DNA of 64,000 nt from Alphaproteobacteria bacterium (GTDB lineage Bacteria > Pseudomonadota > Alphaproteobacteria > Micavibrionales > Micavibrionaceae), in the NCBI GenBank assembly GCA_023384135.1, contig JAHDXS010000001.1, positions 62,001 through 126,000 on the forward strand. The letters are read 5' to 3'. Numbering within the stretch: position 1 is the first letter of the stretch; every line of letters begins with the position of its first letter. Shown here one piece after another: positions 18,820-28,560 of the stretch. A program made the translations under genes and the position numbers. The notes beneath the pieces are model-generated. The model did not search any database. It was not told the origin of the DNA and worked only from the letters and a program-made list of their open reading frames with translations.

Positions 18820-19614
18820 ATGACAGGCAACATCCACCAGACCGCAATAATCGCCCCGGGCGCACAGATACCCAAAAGCGCGGCGATCGGCCCTTATTGC
18901 GTGATTGGGCCGGACGTCCAACTCGGCGAGCGCGTACGCCTCGTGTCTCATGTGCATATCGAGGGCCGGACGATCATAGGCGAAGGCACGACCATCTATC
19001 CTTTCGCCTCTCTTGGCACCCCCCCCCAGGATCTTAAATACGAAGGCGAAAAGTCCGAACTCATTATTGGCAAGAATAACACGATCCGTGAGCATGTAAC
19101 GATGAACCCCGGCACCAAGCACGGCGCCATGAAAACCGTCATCGGCGATAATTGCCTGTTTATGATGGCCACGCATGTCGCGCATGACTGCGTGATCGGC
19201 AACAACGTGATTATGGCCAATAACGCGACTCTGGCCGGACACGTACACGTTGGCGACTATGCCGTACTTGGAGGGTTGAGCGCCGTGCATCAGTTCGTGC
19301 GCATCGGCGCACATGCTATTGTAGGCGGTATGTCAGGCGTTGAAAACGACGTCATACCCTTTGGCCGGGTCAAGGGTGAGCGCGCCTTTCTTGCGGGGTT
19401 GAACCTGATCGGCCTGGAGCGCCGGGGCTTTTCAAAAGAAAAGATCAGAGGCTTGCAGAGGGCCTTTAACCAGATGTTTGGCGACGAGGGCACCATGGAG
19501 CAACGTCTCGAAATGGTGGCCAGCGACTTTGCCAACGACGACCTCATCATGTCGATCATTAACTTCGCCCGCGAAAAAACCCGTTTTCCCTTATGTCAGC
19601 CGCAGAAGAAGTAA
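18820..19614 (+). CDS. lpxA: UDP-N-acetylglucosamine O-acyltransferase
   Basis: First step of lipid A synthesis. The frame is open from a TTG at 18763 and also has an ATG at 18787. I chose the ATG at 18820 because the protein then begins NIHQTAIIAPGAQI, aligned with the usual LpxA N-terminus, and has 264 residues, the family norm. None of the three has a strong ribosome site. Hexapeptide-repeat beta-helix to about residue 190, catalytic-His segment HVAHDCVIG, then the C-terminal helical domain with RGFSKEKIRGLQRAF. The 3' end overlaps lpxI by 22 nt. Confidence 0.96.
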   Translation: MTGNIHQTAIIAPGAQIPKSAAIGPYCVIGPDVQLGERVRLVSHVHIEGRTIIGEGTTIYPFASLGTPPQDLKYEGEKSELIIGKNNTIREHVTMNPGTKHGAMKTVIGDNCLFMMATHVAHDCVIGNNVIMANNATLAGHVHVGDYAVLGGLSAVHQFVRIGAHAIVGGMSGVENDVIPFGRVKGERAFLAGLNLIGLERRGFSKEKIRGLQRAFNQMFGDEGTMEQRLEMVASDFANDDLIMSIINFAREKTRFPLCQPQKK

Positions 19615-20447
19615 GCATAGGCAAGCTGGGCATACTTGCGGGCGGCGGAATATTGCCGATCCAACTCGCCCAAGAGTGCAAAAGCCAGGGCATCGAGCTG
19701 TTTATCGTGGGTTTCGATGGCCAGACATCCGAAGAGCTGCGCAAAAATTACCAGCATTTATGGACGGGACTGGGCGCTGCGGGCTCGATAATCCGCACCC
19801 TTAAGCAAAACGGCATAAAGGATCTTGTGATGGCGGGCTCAATCCGTCGGCCGTGGCTGAGCGAGCTCAAGCCAGACCTCAAGGGTCTTGAAATTCTGAC
19901 ACGTATAGGCGTAAGCGCCTTTGGAGACAATTCGCTCCTGACCCTCCTGAAAAAGGAGTTGGAAAAAGAAGGATTCACCCTCCACGGGGTACAAAAATTC
20001 GCTTCAGGGATGCTTGCAAAGGAGGGGGCGCTGTCGCGCCGTAAGCCGAACGAACAGGAAAAATCCAGTATTAATAAGGGGCTGGAAGCCTCGCAGGTTC
20101 TGGGCGGCCTTGATATAGGACAATCTGTAATTGTTCAAGACGGAGTCATTCTCGGAGTCGAGGCGGCAGAAGGCACGGACGCGCTTATAAAACGGTGCGC
20201 CGCCTTGCAGAAGAGATCAGGAGGAGCCATTCTCGTTAAAACCTGCAAACCCCAGCAGGACCGCGATCTTGACCTGCCAACCATTGGTCCGGACACGTTG
20301 AGGCAGGCGGGCGAGGCCGGTTTATCGGGAATAGTTGTACAAACGGGGGCTGCTTTGGTTCTGGATCCTCAAACGGTTGCGGAAATTGCGGACACGTATA
20401 ATATGTTTGTACTCGGGGTGACGTTAGACCACCCCCTAAAAAAGTAG
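19593..20447 (+). CDS. lpxI: UDP-2,3-diacylglucosamine diphosphatase LpxI
   Basis: Hydrolyses UDP-2,3-diacylglucosamine to lipid X in lipid A synthesis. It is the alphaproteobacterial replacement for the unrelated LpxH. The protein has 284 residues of the DUF1009 family. The N-terminal domain has KLGILAGGGILPIQLA, and the C-terminal domain has DIGQSVIVQDGVILGVEAAEG and TIGPDTLRQAGEAG. Located between lpxA and lpxB, it completes the set for the early Raetz pathway apart from lpxC. Overlap with lpxA suggests translational coupling. Confidence 0.96.
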   Translation: MSAAEEVSIGKLGILAGGGILPIQLAQECKSQGIELFIVGFDGQTSEELRKNYQHLWTGLGAAGSIIRTLKQNGIKDLVMAGSIRRPWLSELKPDLKGLEILTRIGVSAFGDNSLLTLLKKELEKEGFTLHGVQKFASGMLAKEGALSRRKPNEQEKSSINKGLEASQVLGGLDIGQSVIVQDGVILGVEAAEGTDALIKRCAALQKRSGGAILVKTCKPQQDRDLDLPTIGPDTLRQAGEAGLSGIVVQTGAALVLDPQTVAEIADTYNMFVLGVTLDHPLKK

Positions 20448-20471
20448 TTATAATGTTGTGTGCGGACAATC

Positions 20472-20478
20472 AGGGAGG
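20472..20478 (+). promoter_or_regulatory. Shine-Dalgarno that fixes the lpxB start
   Basis: AGGGAGG ends 5 nt before the TTG at 20484. It outweighs the in-frame GTG at 20460, which has no ribosome site and would add eight residues ahead of the conserved LKLFFIVGE. Confidence 0.7.
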
Positions 20479-20483
20479 TCTGC

Positions 20484-21791
20484 TTGAAACTATTCTTTAT
20501 CGTTGGTGAAAATTCGGGCGATAATCTGGCCGGGGGCCTGATCCGCGAATTAAAGCAAATTCAGCCTGAGGGACTGGAGTGTGTCGGCGTAGGTGGCCCG
20601 CGCATGAAGGCGGCAGGCATGAACGTTCTGCTGCCGTTCGACCAGATATCAGTGATCGGCATTTGGGAAGTCATCCCGAAAATCCCACGCCTGATGAAAA
20701 TTTTTAAGGCGATTGCCGAAGAGATTATTAAACAAAACCCAGATGCAGTCATCACGGTTGATTTCCCGGATTTTAACTTCCTGATGGGAAAATCCCTCCG
20801 AAAGCGCGGATACACCGGAAAAATCATTCACTATGTTGCACCCTCTGTTTGGGCTTGGCGAAAAGGCCGGGCCAAAAGCATATCGCAATTTCTGGATGGG
20901 ATTATCTGCCTTTTCCCGATGGAGCCGGAATATTTTACCGCTCATAATCTGAAAGCGGCTTACGTAGGTCATCCGGTCGTTGAAACCAAGGCCATCGAAG
21001 CCGAAGGCAGCGTATTCCGGGAGGCAAACGATATTCCCTCGGAAGTGAAGACCTTGGGATTGTTTTTCGGTAGCCGGGAGAGCGAGTTCAAGAACATCAG
21101 TTCCCCCATAAAACTCTCGGGCGCATTGGTCGCTGAAGAAATAAAAAACATAAGATTTGTCGTCCCAACGCTGCCTGAGACTGAATACAACGTACAGATA
21201 TTATTGAAGGATTTCGACCATCCTGTTCACGTATCCTCGAACCAGGCATTTAAATGGGAGTCCTTCAAGGCTTGCGATATTGCAATTGCGGTTTCCGGTA
21301 CTGTGGCACTCGAACTGGCCTATGCTGGTATCCCGCATGTGATTGTTTATAAAACAAACCCTCTGACCTATTTGATCTTGCGGCTTATGGTTAAGGTCAA
21401 AAAAGTACATTTGGCAAACATCCTTCTAAACGAAGATGTTGTCCCCGAGTTCATTCAAGGAAAATGCCACCCCGAGTCGATAGCCCAGAAGCTACTAGAG
21501 CTCTTTTCTAGCGAAGAAGCCCGCCAAAAGCAGCTTGATAAATTTGACGAACTTCGCAAATTAGTAGGTTTCGGGTCCGAAAAAACGCCCTCGCGCAGAG
21601 CCGCCGAATTTGTGCTCGAGGTCATGAAGGAGCCCAGAAGGGTGATCGCGCCGCCTCCCGCAAAGAAGCAGGTCAAGAATCAGGCTGTCAAAAAACCTGT
21701 GGCCAAGGGTGCGCCTCCGCAGAAAAAGCCAGCACCCAAAAAGCCCGAGCCTGCGTCCAAGCCGGCAGACACTGAAAAAACGGGCTCCTAA
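20484..21791 (+). CDS. lpxB: Lipid-A-disaccharide synthase with Lys/Pro-rich C-terminal tail
   Basis: Glycosyltransferase (GT19) joining lipid X and UDP-diacylglucosamine. The TTG start is chosen on the Shine-Dalgarno at 20472-20478 and gives [17 protein letters not shown], the family N-terminus. Motifs [29 protein letters not shown] and the C-terminal [15 protein letters not shown] are present. The protein has 435 residues, against about 380 usually. The excess is a tail of roughly 55 residues, low-complexity Lys, Pro and Ala ([20 protein letters not shown]), with no recognisable fold. It ends in a 4-nt convergent overlap with gltA. Confidence 0.95.
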   Translation: MKLFFIVGENSGDNLAGGLIRELKQIQPEGLECVGVGGPRMKAAGMNVLLPFDQISVIGIWEVIPKIPRLMKIFKAIAEEIIKQNPDAVITVDFPDFNFLMGKSLRKRGYTGKIIHYVAPSVWAWRKGRAKSISQFLDGIICLFPMEPEYFTAHNLKAAYVGHPVVETKAIEAEGSVFREANDIPSEVKTLGLFFGSRESEFKNISSPIKLSGALVAEEIKNIRFVVPTLPETEYNVQILLKDFDHPVHVSSNQAFKWESFKACDIAIAVSGTVALELAYAGIPHVIVYKTNPLTYLILRLMVKVKKVHLANILLNEDVVPEFIQGKCHPESIAQKLLELFSSEEARQKQLDKFDELRKLVGFGSEKTPSRRAAEFVLEVMKEPRRVIAPPPAKKQVKNQAVKKPVAKGAPPQKKPAPKKPEPASKPADTEKTGS

Positions 21792-23098
21792 TCCCGGTCT
21801 TCAAGCTTGACGAACGGGCGAGACGCCGGGCCGGTGTAAAGCTGGCGCGGTCTGCCGATCCGAAGTGAAGGCTCCTCGATCATCTCTTTCCATTGGGCGA
21901 TCCAGCCGACCGTGCGGGCAACAGCGAACAGCACAGTGAACATGCTGGTCGGAAAACCCATAGCCTTCAGGATGATCCCGGAATAAAAGTCCACGTTCGG
22001 GAACAGCTTGCGCTCGATGAAATATTCATCCTGAAGCGCGATCCGCTCCAACTCCATAGCGAGTTCAAGACGCGGATCGTTGATCCCCAGATCCTCAAGA
22101 ACTTCATCGCACGACTGCTTGAGAACACGTGCGCGCGGATCAAAGTTTTTATAAACCCGGTGCCCGAAGCCCATCAGGCGGAACGGATCGTCCTTGTCTT
22201 TGGCCTTTTTGATGAACTCAGGAATACGCTCCTTGGAGCCGATCTCATCCAGCATCTCAAGGACTTCCTGATTGGCTCCACCATGCGCCGGTCCCCACAG
22301 ACAGGCGATGCCCGCCGCGATACAGGCAAATGGATTGGCCTGCGACGAGCCCGCCAGACGCACCGTGGAGGTCGAAGCGTTTTGCTCATGGTCGGCATGC
22401 AAGATGAGGAGTTTCTCCATCGCCCGCGCGAGGATGGGGTTCACCTTATAAGGCTCAGCCGGAACGGCAAAACACATATAAAGGAAGTTTTCCGAATACG
22501 ACAAATCGTTACGCGGATACATGAACGGCTGGCCGATAGAATATTTGTAGGTCATGGCGGCCAAGGTGCCGATCTTGGCGATCAGGCGATGCGCCGAAAG
22601 CTCTCGCTGCGCCGGATCCCAGATGTCGAGGGAGTCATGGTAAAACGCAGACAGCGCGGCCACGACACCGCACATAATGGCCATCGGGTGCGCGTCACGC
22701 CGGAAGCCGCGATAGAAGAAATGCATCTGTTCGTGCAAGAGGGTGTGATAGGTAATGTTATGCTCAAACTGCTTTTTTTGCGCCGCGTTCGGCAGGTCGC
22801 CATAGAGCAGGAGATAACACACTTCAAGATAATTGGCCTTCTCGGCAAGATCCTGAATGTCGTATCCGCGATGTTGCAGGATACCGTTCTCGCCGTCGAT
22901 ATAGGTGATGCGTGACTTACAGCTGCCTGTCGAGGTGAAGCTGGGGTCGAAGGTAAAGTGGTTGGTATCGTTGTAAAGCTTGCGCACGTCGATGACCGAA
23001 GGCCCCATCGTCCCGTCGATGATCGGGAGAATGCTTGTCTCGCCTGTTTGATTGTTGGTCAGCGTAAAACTTTTGGTGCTTACTTCGTCATTTGACAT
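21788..23098 (-). CDS. gltA: Citrate synthase
   Basis: Condenses acetyl-CoA and oxaloacetate at the entry to the TCA cycle. The protein has 436 residues of the hexameric, NADH-sensitive type II length class. [13 protein letters not shown] is near residue 70. The catalytic His segments are [12 protein letters not shown] and [13 protein letters not shown], and the C-terminal region has [13 protein letters not shown] precedes the ATG by 10 nt. It is converging with lpxB and downstream of gltX; this gltA-gltX-comEC-lexA neighbourhood is conserved in alphaproteobacteria. Confidence 0.98.
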   Translation of the reverse strand: MSNDEVSTKSFTLTNNQTGETSILPIIDGTMGPSVIDVRKLYNDTNHFTFDPSFTSTGSCKSRITYIDGENGILQHRGYDIQDLAEKANYLEVCYLLLYGDLPNAAQKKQFEHNITYHTLLHEQMHFFYRGFRRDAHPMAIMCGVVAALSAFYHDSLDIWDPAQRELSAHRLIAKIGTLAAMTYKYSIGQPFMYPRNDLSYSENFLYMCFAVPAEPYKVNPILARAMEKLLILHADHEQNASTSTVRLAGSSQANPFACIAAGIACLWGPAHGGANQEVLEMLDEIGSKERIPEFIKKAKDKDDPFRLMGFGHRVYKNFDPRARVLKQSCDEVLEDLGINDPRLELAMELERIALQDEYFIERKLFPNVDFYSGIILKAMGFPTSMFTVLFAVARTVGWIAQWKEMIEEPSLRIGRPRQLYTGPASRPFVKLEDRD

Positions 23099-23224
23099 AA
23101 TTTAGACCCCGTAAAAGGAAGGCGTGAGACGTGATGATCAGTCTTTAAGGGGATGCTAGCCGTAAAGGCTTAAGGAATGATTGACGCAAGACCGCGACCC
23201 CCGGAAAAGCTTCTAGGGGCAAAT

Positions 23225-23252
23225 TCTATAATAAATCCAAATGGACAACAAA
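23225..23252 (-). promoter_or_regulatory. Candidate gltA promoter
   Basis: In the 207-nt gltX-gltA gap, read on the minus strand, TTTGTT (23247-23252) and TATAGA (23225-23230) are 16 nt apart in an AT-rich stretch. The -35 match is weak. The rest of the gap shows no terminator with a T-run. Confidence 0.25.
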
Positions 23253-23305
23253 GAGACGCGCCGTGTTAACAAGACAATCCTGTTATTAACTCAGCAAAGG
23301 CGCAG

Positions 23306-24712
23306 CTAGCCTTGCTGCAACGCAAAACGAATACGGGCGCATGTTTCTTCCGGCCCCAGAATCGCGCAAGCCTCGAAGATGGAGGGCGAAACGGTGGTGC
23401 CCGTCACGGCGGCCCTCAGCGGCATGGCGACCTTCCCAAGCTTGCCTTCGGCCAAATCGGCCGCGACCGCCTTACAGATATTCTGAACGCCCTCGGCGCT
23501 GAAATCGTTAAGTTTAGCCAGAGCCTCTAGCAGAGCCTCCAGAACCGGGCGGGATTCTGCGATCTGGGCCTTCGCCTTTTCGTCGAAAGCGTAAGGGATG
23601 GTACGTGCGTAAAACGCAGCCTCATCCGCAAATTGGATCAGAGTCTTGGAACGGTTTTTAAGTTCCTCTACACCTTGAGTAATGCGCGACACGGCCAGAT
23701 CGCCAAGCTCCAGTCCATGCCGTTCCCTGAAAAACCGGCGGCTGCTGTCGATCAGGTGGGCGGCCGAAGCTTCCTTGATGTAATGCGCGTTCAGGCTCTC
23801 CAGCTTCGCAAAGTCGAACCGCGCGGGCGAACGCCCGATATGCTCAAGGTCGAACCATTCGATGGCCTTCTCACGCGGGATGATCTCCTCGTCTCCATGC
23901 GACCATCCAAGGCGCAAAAGATAGTTGCACAGCGCCTCGGGCAGGTAACCCAGATCGCGGTATTCCCCGACGCTTTGCGCCCCGTGCCGCTTGGAGAATT
24001 TTGACCCGTCTGGCCCGTGGATCAGCGGCAGATGCCCGAAAATCGGAACATGCCAGCCCATCGCGTCATAAATAATCTTCTGCCGGAACGTGTTATTGAG
24101 ATGGTCGTCCCCGCGCAGGATGTGCGTCACGCCCATATCGTAATCGTCCACGACGACCGAAAGCATATAGGTCGGCGTCCCGTCGCTGCGCAGGATGATG
24201 AAATCGTCCAGCTGCTCGTGCGCAACGGTGACCTCGCCCTGAACGACATCGTTGATGGTGGTAGAGCCGTCCAGCGGCGCTTTGATCCGCACCACGGGCT
24301 GCACGCCCGCCGGGGCCTCAGAAGGATCGCGGTCACGCCACCGCCGATCATAGAAGGTCGGCGAACCCTCCGCCTTGGCCTTCTCACGCATCGCGTCCAA
24401 CTCTTCAGGCGAGCAGTAACAGTAATAAGCTTTCCCGGCGGCGACCATCTGCTTCGCCACCTCGGCATGCCGATCCATCCGCGCGAATTGCGACAGCGCT
24501 TCGCCGTCATACTCCAGCCCCATCCACGCCAGCCCGTCAAAAATTGCCTTCACAGCCTCTTCGGAATGACGCTTGCGGTCCGTATCCTCGATCCGTACCA
24601 GAAACTTCCCGCCATGCCGACGGGCAAACAGATAATTAAACAGGGCCGTCCGGGCGTTCCCGACATGCATAAACCCGGTGGGGGAGGGTGGAAAGCGTGT
24701 GACGATACTCAT
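23306..24712 (-). CDS. gltX: Glutamyl-tRNA synthetase
   Basis: Class I aminoacyl-tRNA synthetase charging tRNA-Glu. The frame opens at a TTG (24763), but the ATG at 24712 gives MSIVTRFPPSPTGFMHVGNA, the canonical N-terminus, so that start is chosen (468 residues). The HIGH-like motif is HVGN at 16-19. The KMSKS-like motif is DGSKFSKRHG near residue 240. The C-terminal anticodon-binding helices end in ETCARIRFALQQG. No zinc-knuckle cysteine set is complete beyond YYCYC. Divergent from comEC with a 71-nt gap. Confidence 0.97.
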   Translation of the reverse strand: MSIVTRFPPSPTGFMHVGNARTALFNYLFARRHGGKFLVRIEDTDRKRHSEEAVKAIFDGLAWMGLEYDGEALSQFARMDRHAEVAKQMVAAGKAYYCYCSPEELDAMREKAKAEGSPTFYDRRWRDRDPSEAPAGVQPVVRIKAPLDGSTTINDVVQGEVTVAHEQLDDFIILRSDGTPTYMLSVVVDDYDMGVTHILRGDDHLNNTFRQKIIYDAMGWHVPIFGHLPLIHGPDGSKFSKRHGAQSVGEYRDLGYLPEALCNYLLRLGWSHGDEEIIPREKAIEWFDLEHIGRSPARFDFAKLESLNAHYIKEASAAHLIDSSRRFFRERHGLELGDLAVSRITQGVEELKNRSKTLIQFADEAAFYARTIPYAFDEKAKAQIAESRPVLEALLEALAKLNDFSAEGVQNICKAVAADLAEGKLGKVAMPLRAAVTGTTVSPSIFEACAILGPEETCARIRFALQQG

Positions 24713-24783
24713 CGTTTGGCAAAACCTTTTCTTCGAGGCATTATTAAGCCATTCTTTTTGCAAATTGCGACAGGAACCCTAGC

Positions 24784-27012
24784 ATGACCGGGGCGCTTAG
24801 CCTAGAGACGATTCCGCATGAAATAGACAGGCCCGCCGGGCGCATCCACCGACTTGCAGAAGCGTTAAGAGCCCAGGCGCAAAACCAGCATGAAAACGCC
24901 ATCCTTTGGCTGCCAGTTGTTTTCGCCTGCGGAATCGGGGCCTATTTCAGCCTGCCGTTCGAGCCGCCTCTTTGGCCTTTTGTCGTCGTCACTATGACCC
25001 TTTTATCCGGGATTATGCTGACGAACAGAACAACCGGGGATAGGGTTAACCCAGCCTTCATATGGCTTTGTATAGGCATGCTGATCTCCGGCGGGTTTCT
25101 GTCGGCGCAACTCAGGACATTGGCCGTCCAAACGCCGATCCTGGAAAAAAAGATAAAATTTGCCGACGTGACGGCCACGATTGAATCATTAGAGGCTCTG
25201 CCCGGAAAGAAGGGCAGTCGGGCGGTCCTTTCGGATATTATTATAGAAAAGCTTTCACTTGAACGCACCCCCCGCAAAATCAGGCTGCAAATCCGTAAAG
25301 ATGAAAACCTTCAGACCGGACAGCGTATAAAAGTCCTGGCGGAACTCAATCCGCCCTCTGACGCACTTATCCCCGGCGGCTACGATTTCCGGCGAGCCAT
25401 GTATTTTCAGGGTATTGGAGCGGTCGGCTTCGCGTTCAAGGCTCCGGAAATTGTGCAGGAGCCGTCCGCCTTTGCAGGGTTGGAAGCTCTGCGGCAAAAG
25501 ATCGCTCAAATCATTAGGGAGACCTTGCCGGGGTCCGAAGGAGCGGTCGTAGCCGCCCTGACCATAGGGCAAAAAAAGGGAATACCGGAAGCAGATGAAG
25601 AGGCGCTTCGCGATGCCGGCTTAGCCCACCTCTTGGCCATCTCCGGGTTACACGTAGGGCTTGTGGCTGGGTTTGTCTTTTTTGTTGTGCGCTTCCTGAT
25701 GGCACTCTCGCAGACTCTGGCCTTGAGGTATCCGATTAAAAAGCTGGCCGCTGTAATCGCTTGTATATGTGCCCTATTTTTTATGATGATTGCCGGGGCA
25801 ACAATTCCCACACAACGCGCCGTTCTGATGATCTCGATCGTCTTCCTGGGTGTGATCATGGACCGTGTAGCCCTGTCTTTAAGGCTTCTGGCTTTTGCTG
25901 CTTTGGTCGTTCTGGCCATAGCGCCGGAGAGCCTGCTCTCGGCCAGCTTCCAGATGTCGTTTGCAGCAGTCGCCGCCCTCATCGCGGCCTATGAAACGAC
26001 CCGCGAACATTGGGTAGAAGCGTATGTCGCGTCTGGCCCGTTGAAACGTGCCGCGATATACTTCATAGGGGTAAGCTTCTCAAGTCTTGTGGCCAGCGCG
26101 GCAACAGCGCCCATATCCGCTTACCACTTCAACCAAGTAGCGCTCCTCGGCATAATCGCTAATTTGGGAGCCATACCGCTGATGGCGTTTTTGATTATGC
26201 CGGCGGCCGTAGTCGCCTTCATACTCATGCCATTCGGATTGGCTGATGGACCTTTGCAGCTCATGGGTTGGGGCGTTTCCGCTATTCTCGAAACGGCTCG
26301 CTTGACGGCGTCCCTGCCCGGAGCTGTGCTTCACACCCAAGCTTGGCCTTTTTCGGCCTTCCTGCTGGTTGTCATCGCTGGCCTGATGCTGATCCTTTGG
26401 CGCGGATGGGCAAAGGCCGCATCAATCCCGCTGGCCATACTCGCGGGAGCGCTGATCGCCGTTAATCCGCAGCCGGACATCCTGATATCATCAGAAGGGC
26501 GGCTGGCAGCGTTTCGGGGGGAAGACAGAAAACTTCATGTCACAACCCTAAGATCCCAAAAGTTCACATTGGATAATTGGGAGCGCTCACTGGGGCAGGC
26601 CGAGGAGGCCAGCGTGGCGTTCGCGCCCGAGTCGAAGCCGCAAGCGTTCAAAGAGGTCAGATCAGAAAACGGGGCAGGTCCGATGTGCGACGCACAGGCT
26701 TGCCGAACAGTTTTAAAGGGGCGGAAAATCTCGTTCCTCAGGCAAGCCTACGCGCAGAAAGAGGAATGCGGATGGGCCGATATCGTGGTGAGTTTTGACC
26801 CTGTGCTTCATAAGCCCTGCCGGGCGGCCATTGTGATCGACAAGTTCGATCAATGGCGTTACGGCGCTCATGCGATTTATATAAAACAAGACGAGAATAA
26901 AATACTGGTGAAAACAAGCCGTGAGGCATCTACAACGCTTCGCCCGTGGAGCGCGATGAAGCCAGAGCGCACCGAAAAAAAGCGGGCAAACGCAAGCGAT
27001 CAGGAATCGTAA
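24784..27012 (+). CDS. comEC: ComEC/Rec2-family membrane protein without the C-terminal nuclease-like domain
   Basis: Polytopic inner-membrane DNA-transport channel homologue, 742 residues. Two or three membrane helices (about 45-105) precede the DUF4131-like OB domain (about 110-220). The competence core (about 235-540) has [24 protein letters not shown] and [15 protein letters not shown]. The C-terminal part (about 560-742) lacks the HxHxDH metal motif of the beta-lactamase-like domain found in Bacillus ComEC, so DNA degradation during uptake would need another protein. It overlaps lexA at the 3' ends by 13 nt. Natural transformation is not implied by this gene alone. Confidence 0.9.
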   Translation: MTGALSLETIPHEIDRPAGRIHRLAEALRAQAQNQHENAILWLPVVFACGIGAYFSLPFEPPLWPFVVVTMTLLSGIMLTNRTTGDRVNPAFIWLCIGMLISGGFLSAQLRTLAVQTPILEKKIKFADVTATIESLEALPGKKGSRAVLSDIIIEKLSLERTPRKIRLQIRKDENLQTGQRIKVLAELNPPSDALIPGGYDFRRAMYFQGIGAVGFAFKAPEIVQEPSAFAGLEALRQKIAQIIRETLPGSEGAVVAALTIGQKKGIPEADEEALRDAGLAHLLAISGLHVGLVAGFVFFVVRFLMALSQTLALRYPIKKLAAVIACICALFFMMIAGATIPTQRAVLMISIVFLGVIMDRVALSLRLLAFAALVVLAIAPESLLSASFQMSFAAVAALIAAYETTREHWVEAYVASGPLKRAAIYFIGVSFSSLVASAATAPISAYHFNQVALLGIIANLGAIPLMAFLIMPAAVVAFILMPFGLADGPLQLMGWGVSAILETARLTASLPGAVLHTQAWPFSAFLLVVIAGLMLILWRGWAKAASIPLAILAGALIAVNPQPDILISSEGRLAAFRGEDRKLHVTTLRSQKFTLDNWERSLGQAEEASVAFAPESKPQAFKEVRSENGAGPMCDAQACRTVLKGRKISFLRQAYAQKEECGWADIVVSFDPVLHKPCRAAIVIDKFDQWRYGAHAIYIKQDENKILVKTSREASTTLRPWSAMKPERTEKKRANASDQES

Positions 27013-27674
27013 CGCCGGATCAGATGAGCCAGCCGCCCTTGAATCTTGACCTGCTCAGGCTCCAGAATGCGCGGCTCGTATTGGTCGTTCTCAGGCTCCA
27101 GGACGATCTTGCGGCCCGCGCGGCGAAGACGCTTGAGCGTCGCCTCGTGATCATCAACAAGTGCGACGACGATCGCGCCGTTCTCGGCATTATCGCAGCG
27201 GCGAATGATGACGGTATCGCCATCAAGAATGCCCGCATTGACCATGGAATCGCCCTCAATCGTAAGCGCGTAATGCTCACCTCGCCCCAGAAGCCCGGGC
27301 GGAACGGCAAGCGACCCCCCTTCGTCGCGCAAGGCCTCTATGGGCGTACCTGCCGCTATTTTTCCGTAAAGGGGCACTTCGTCGAAGCCCGCGGGCGCGA
27401 CATTGACGGGGGCAGGACGGCTCCGCCCCGCGTTCAACGCCCGCGCCCCCAGATTTATGCTTTCAGGCAACCGCTTGATTTCAAGCGCGCGCGCGCGGTG
27501 CGGCAATCGTTCGATATATCCGCGCTCGACCAGCGCCGAGATAAGCCGGTGAATCCCGGATTTCGATTTAAGTCCGAGCGCCTCCTTCATCTCCTCGAAG
27601 GAAGGGGGAACATCGTCTTTACGCATTTTTTCGTGAATGAAATAAAGCAGATCGCGTTGTTTTTGTGTGAGCAT
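27000..27674 (-). CDS. lexA: SOS repressor LexA
   Basis: Repressor of DNA-damage genes, inactivated by RecA-stimulated self-cleavage. The protein has 224 residues. The winged helix (1-70) has [22 protein letters not shown]. The cleavage site is Ala108-Gly109 in [12 protein letters not shown]. The catalytic dyad is Ser143 (GDSMVNAGI) and Lys181 (ATLKRLRR). It is last in a trpG-trpD-trpC-lexA row but has its own promoter and SOS box. In many relatives moaC and moeA lie between trpC and lexA; they are absent here. Confidence 0.98.
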   Translation of the reverse strand: MLTQKQRDLLYFIHEKMRKDDVPPSFEEMKEALGLKSKSGIHRLISALVERGYIERLPHRARALEIKRLPESINLGARALNAGRSRPAPVNVAPAGFDEVPLYGKIAAGTPIEALRDEGGSLAVPPGLLGRGEHYALTIEGDSMVNAGILDGDTVIIRRCDNAENGAIVVALVDDHEATLKRLRRAGRKIVLEPENDQYEPRILEPEQVKIQGRLAHLIRRYDS

Positions 27675-27741
27675 GGGAAAATCCTGATAATCCTGCCTGA
27701 ATCATGAAAATCGTCCTGATTTCCACGTTTATACACCATTT

Positions 27742-27756
27742 GTTCTACTTTAGTTC
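27742..27756 (-). promoter_or_regulatory. SOS box (LexA operator) of lexA
   Basis: GTTCTACTTTAGTTC on the plus strand is an exact GTTC-N7-GTTC direct repeat, the alphaproteobacterial LexA target; on the lexA strand it reads GAAC-N7-GAAC. It lies 67 nt upstream of the lexA ATG and covers the predicted -10 element, so LexA binding would block its own promoter. Confidence 0.9.
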
Positions 27757-27770
27757 GCCATTTGTGTCAA
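27742..27770 (-). promoter_or_regulatory. lexA promoter overlapping the SOS box
   Basis: On the minus strand, consensus TTGACA (27765-27770) is followed after exactly 17 nt by TAGAAC (27742-27747). The -10 hexamer is part of the SOS box. The promoter sits just after the trpC stop in the 106-nt trpC-lexA gap. Confidence 0.7.
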
Positions 27771-27780
27771 TAGGACAACC

Positions 27781-28560
27781 TCATCCGGCGAGTAAATTTC
27801 GCACAGCCTGAGCGATATCGTCCTCTCGCATGAGACTCTCACCGACAAGAAAACCGCGATAGCCAACGGCATTAAGACGCTTGAGCGTGTCATGCGAACC
27901 GATACCGCTCTCGGAAATTTTATAGAGAGATGAAGGAAGTCGCAACGCAAGGTCGAACGAGGTGTCGAGATCGACCTCCAGCGTTTTAAGATTGCGGTTA
28001 TTGACGCCGATCATCATCGGATCGAGCTTGAGCGCACGCTCGAGCTCTGGAAGATCATGCACCTCGACCAGAACATCCATGCGCAACGAGAGCGCGACTT
28101 CATAAAAATGCCGCGCCTGCGAATCGGTCAGGCACGCCATGATCAGAAGAATGCAATCGGCCCCGAGCGCACGTGATTCATAAATTTGATATTCATCAAT
28201 AATAAAATCCTTGCGCAGAACCGGAAGACTCACCGCTTCCTTGATCTGCACGAGATAATCGTCATGGCCCTGAAAATAAGGTTCGTCAGTCAAGACGGAC
28301 AGGCACGTCGCGCCGCTGTCGCGGTAAATTTTTGCTATGGCGACGGGATCGAAGTCTTCGCGAATGACACCCTTGCTTGGGCTGGCCTTCTTCACTTCCG
28401 CGATCAGTGCAGGCCCTTCCGCCATCATCAGACGGCAGAGAAAGCCGGAAGGCAGGGGCTTTTCGGCAATTCTGTATTTAAGATCATCAAGTGAGTAATA
28501 GGATTTCCGGTTGCGGACATGCTCGCGCTTGCGTTCGCAGATTTCCTCAAGCGTGTTCAT
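27781..28560 (-). CDS. trpC: Indole-3-glycerol-phosphate synthase
   Basis: Forms indole-3-glycerol phosphate in tryptophan synthesis. TIM barrel of 259 residues without a fused PRAI domain. PALIAEVKKASPSKGVI near residue 50 carries the catalytic Lys, then VLTDEPYFQG, VLRKDFIIDEYQIYE and IGVNNRNLKTLEVDL, with ESGI and GFLVGESLMR at the phosphate site. The start overlaps the trpD stop by 4 nt, indicating an operon. Confidence 0.98.
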   Translation of the reverse strand: MNTLEEICERKREHVRNRKSYYSLDDLKYRIAEKPLPSGFLCRLMMAEGPALIAEVKKASPSKGVIREDFDPVAIAKIYRDSGATCLSVLTDEPYFQGHDDYLVQIKEAVSLPVLRKDFIIDEYQIYESRALGADCILLIMACLTDSQARHFYEVALSLRMDVLVEVHDLPELERALKLDPMMIGVNNRNLKTLEVDLDTSFDLALRLPSSLYKISESGIGSHDTLKRLNAVGYRGFLVGESLMREDDIAQAVRNLLAG

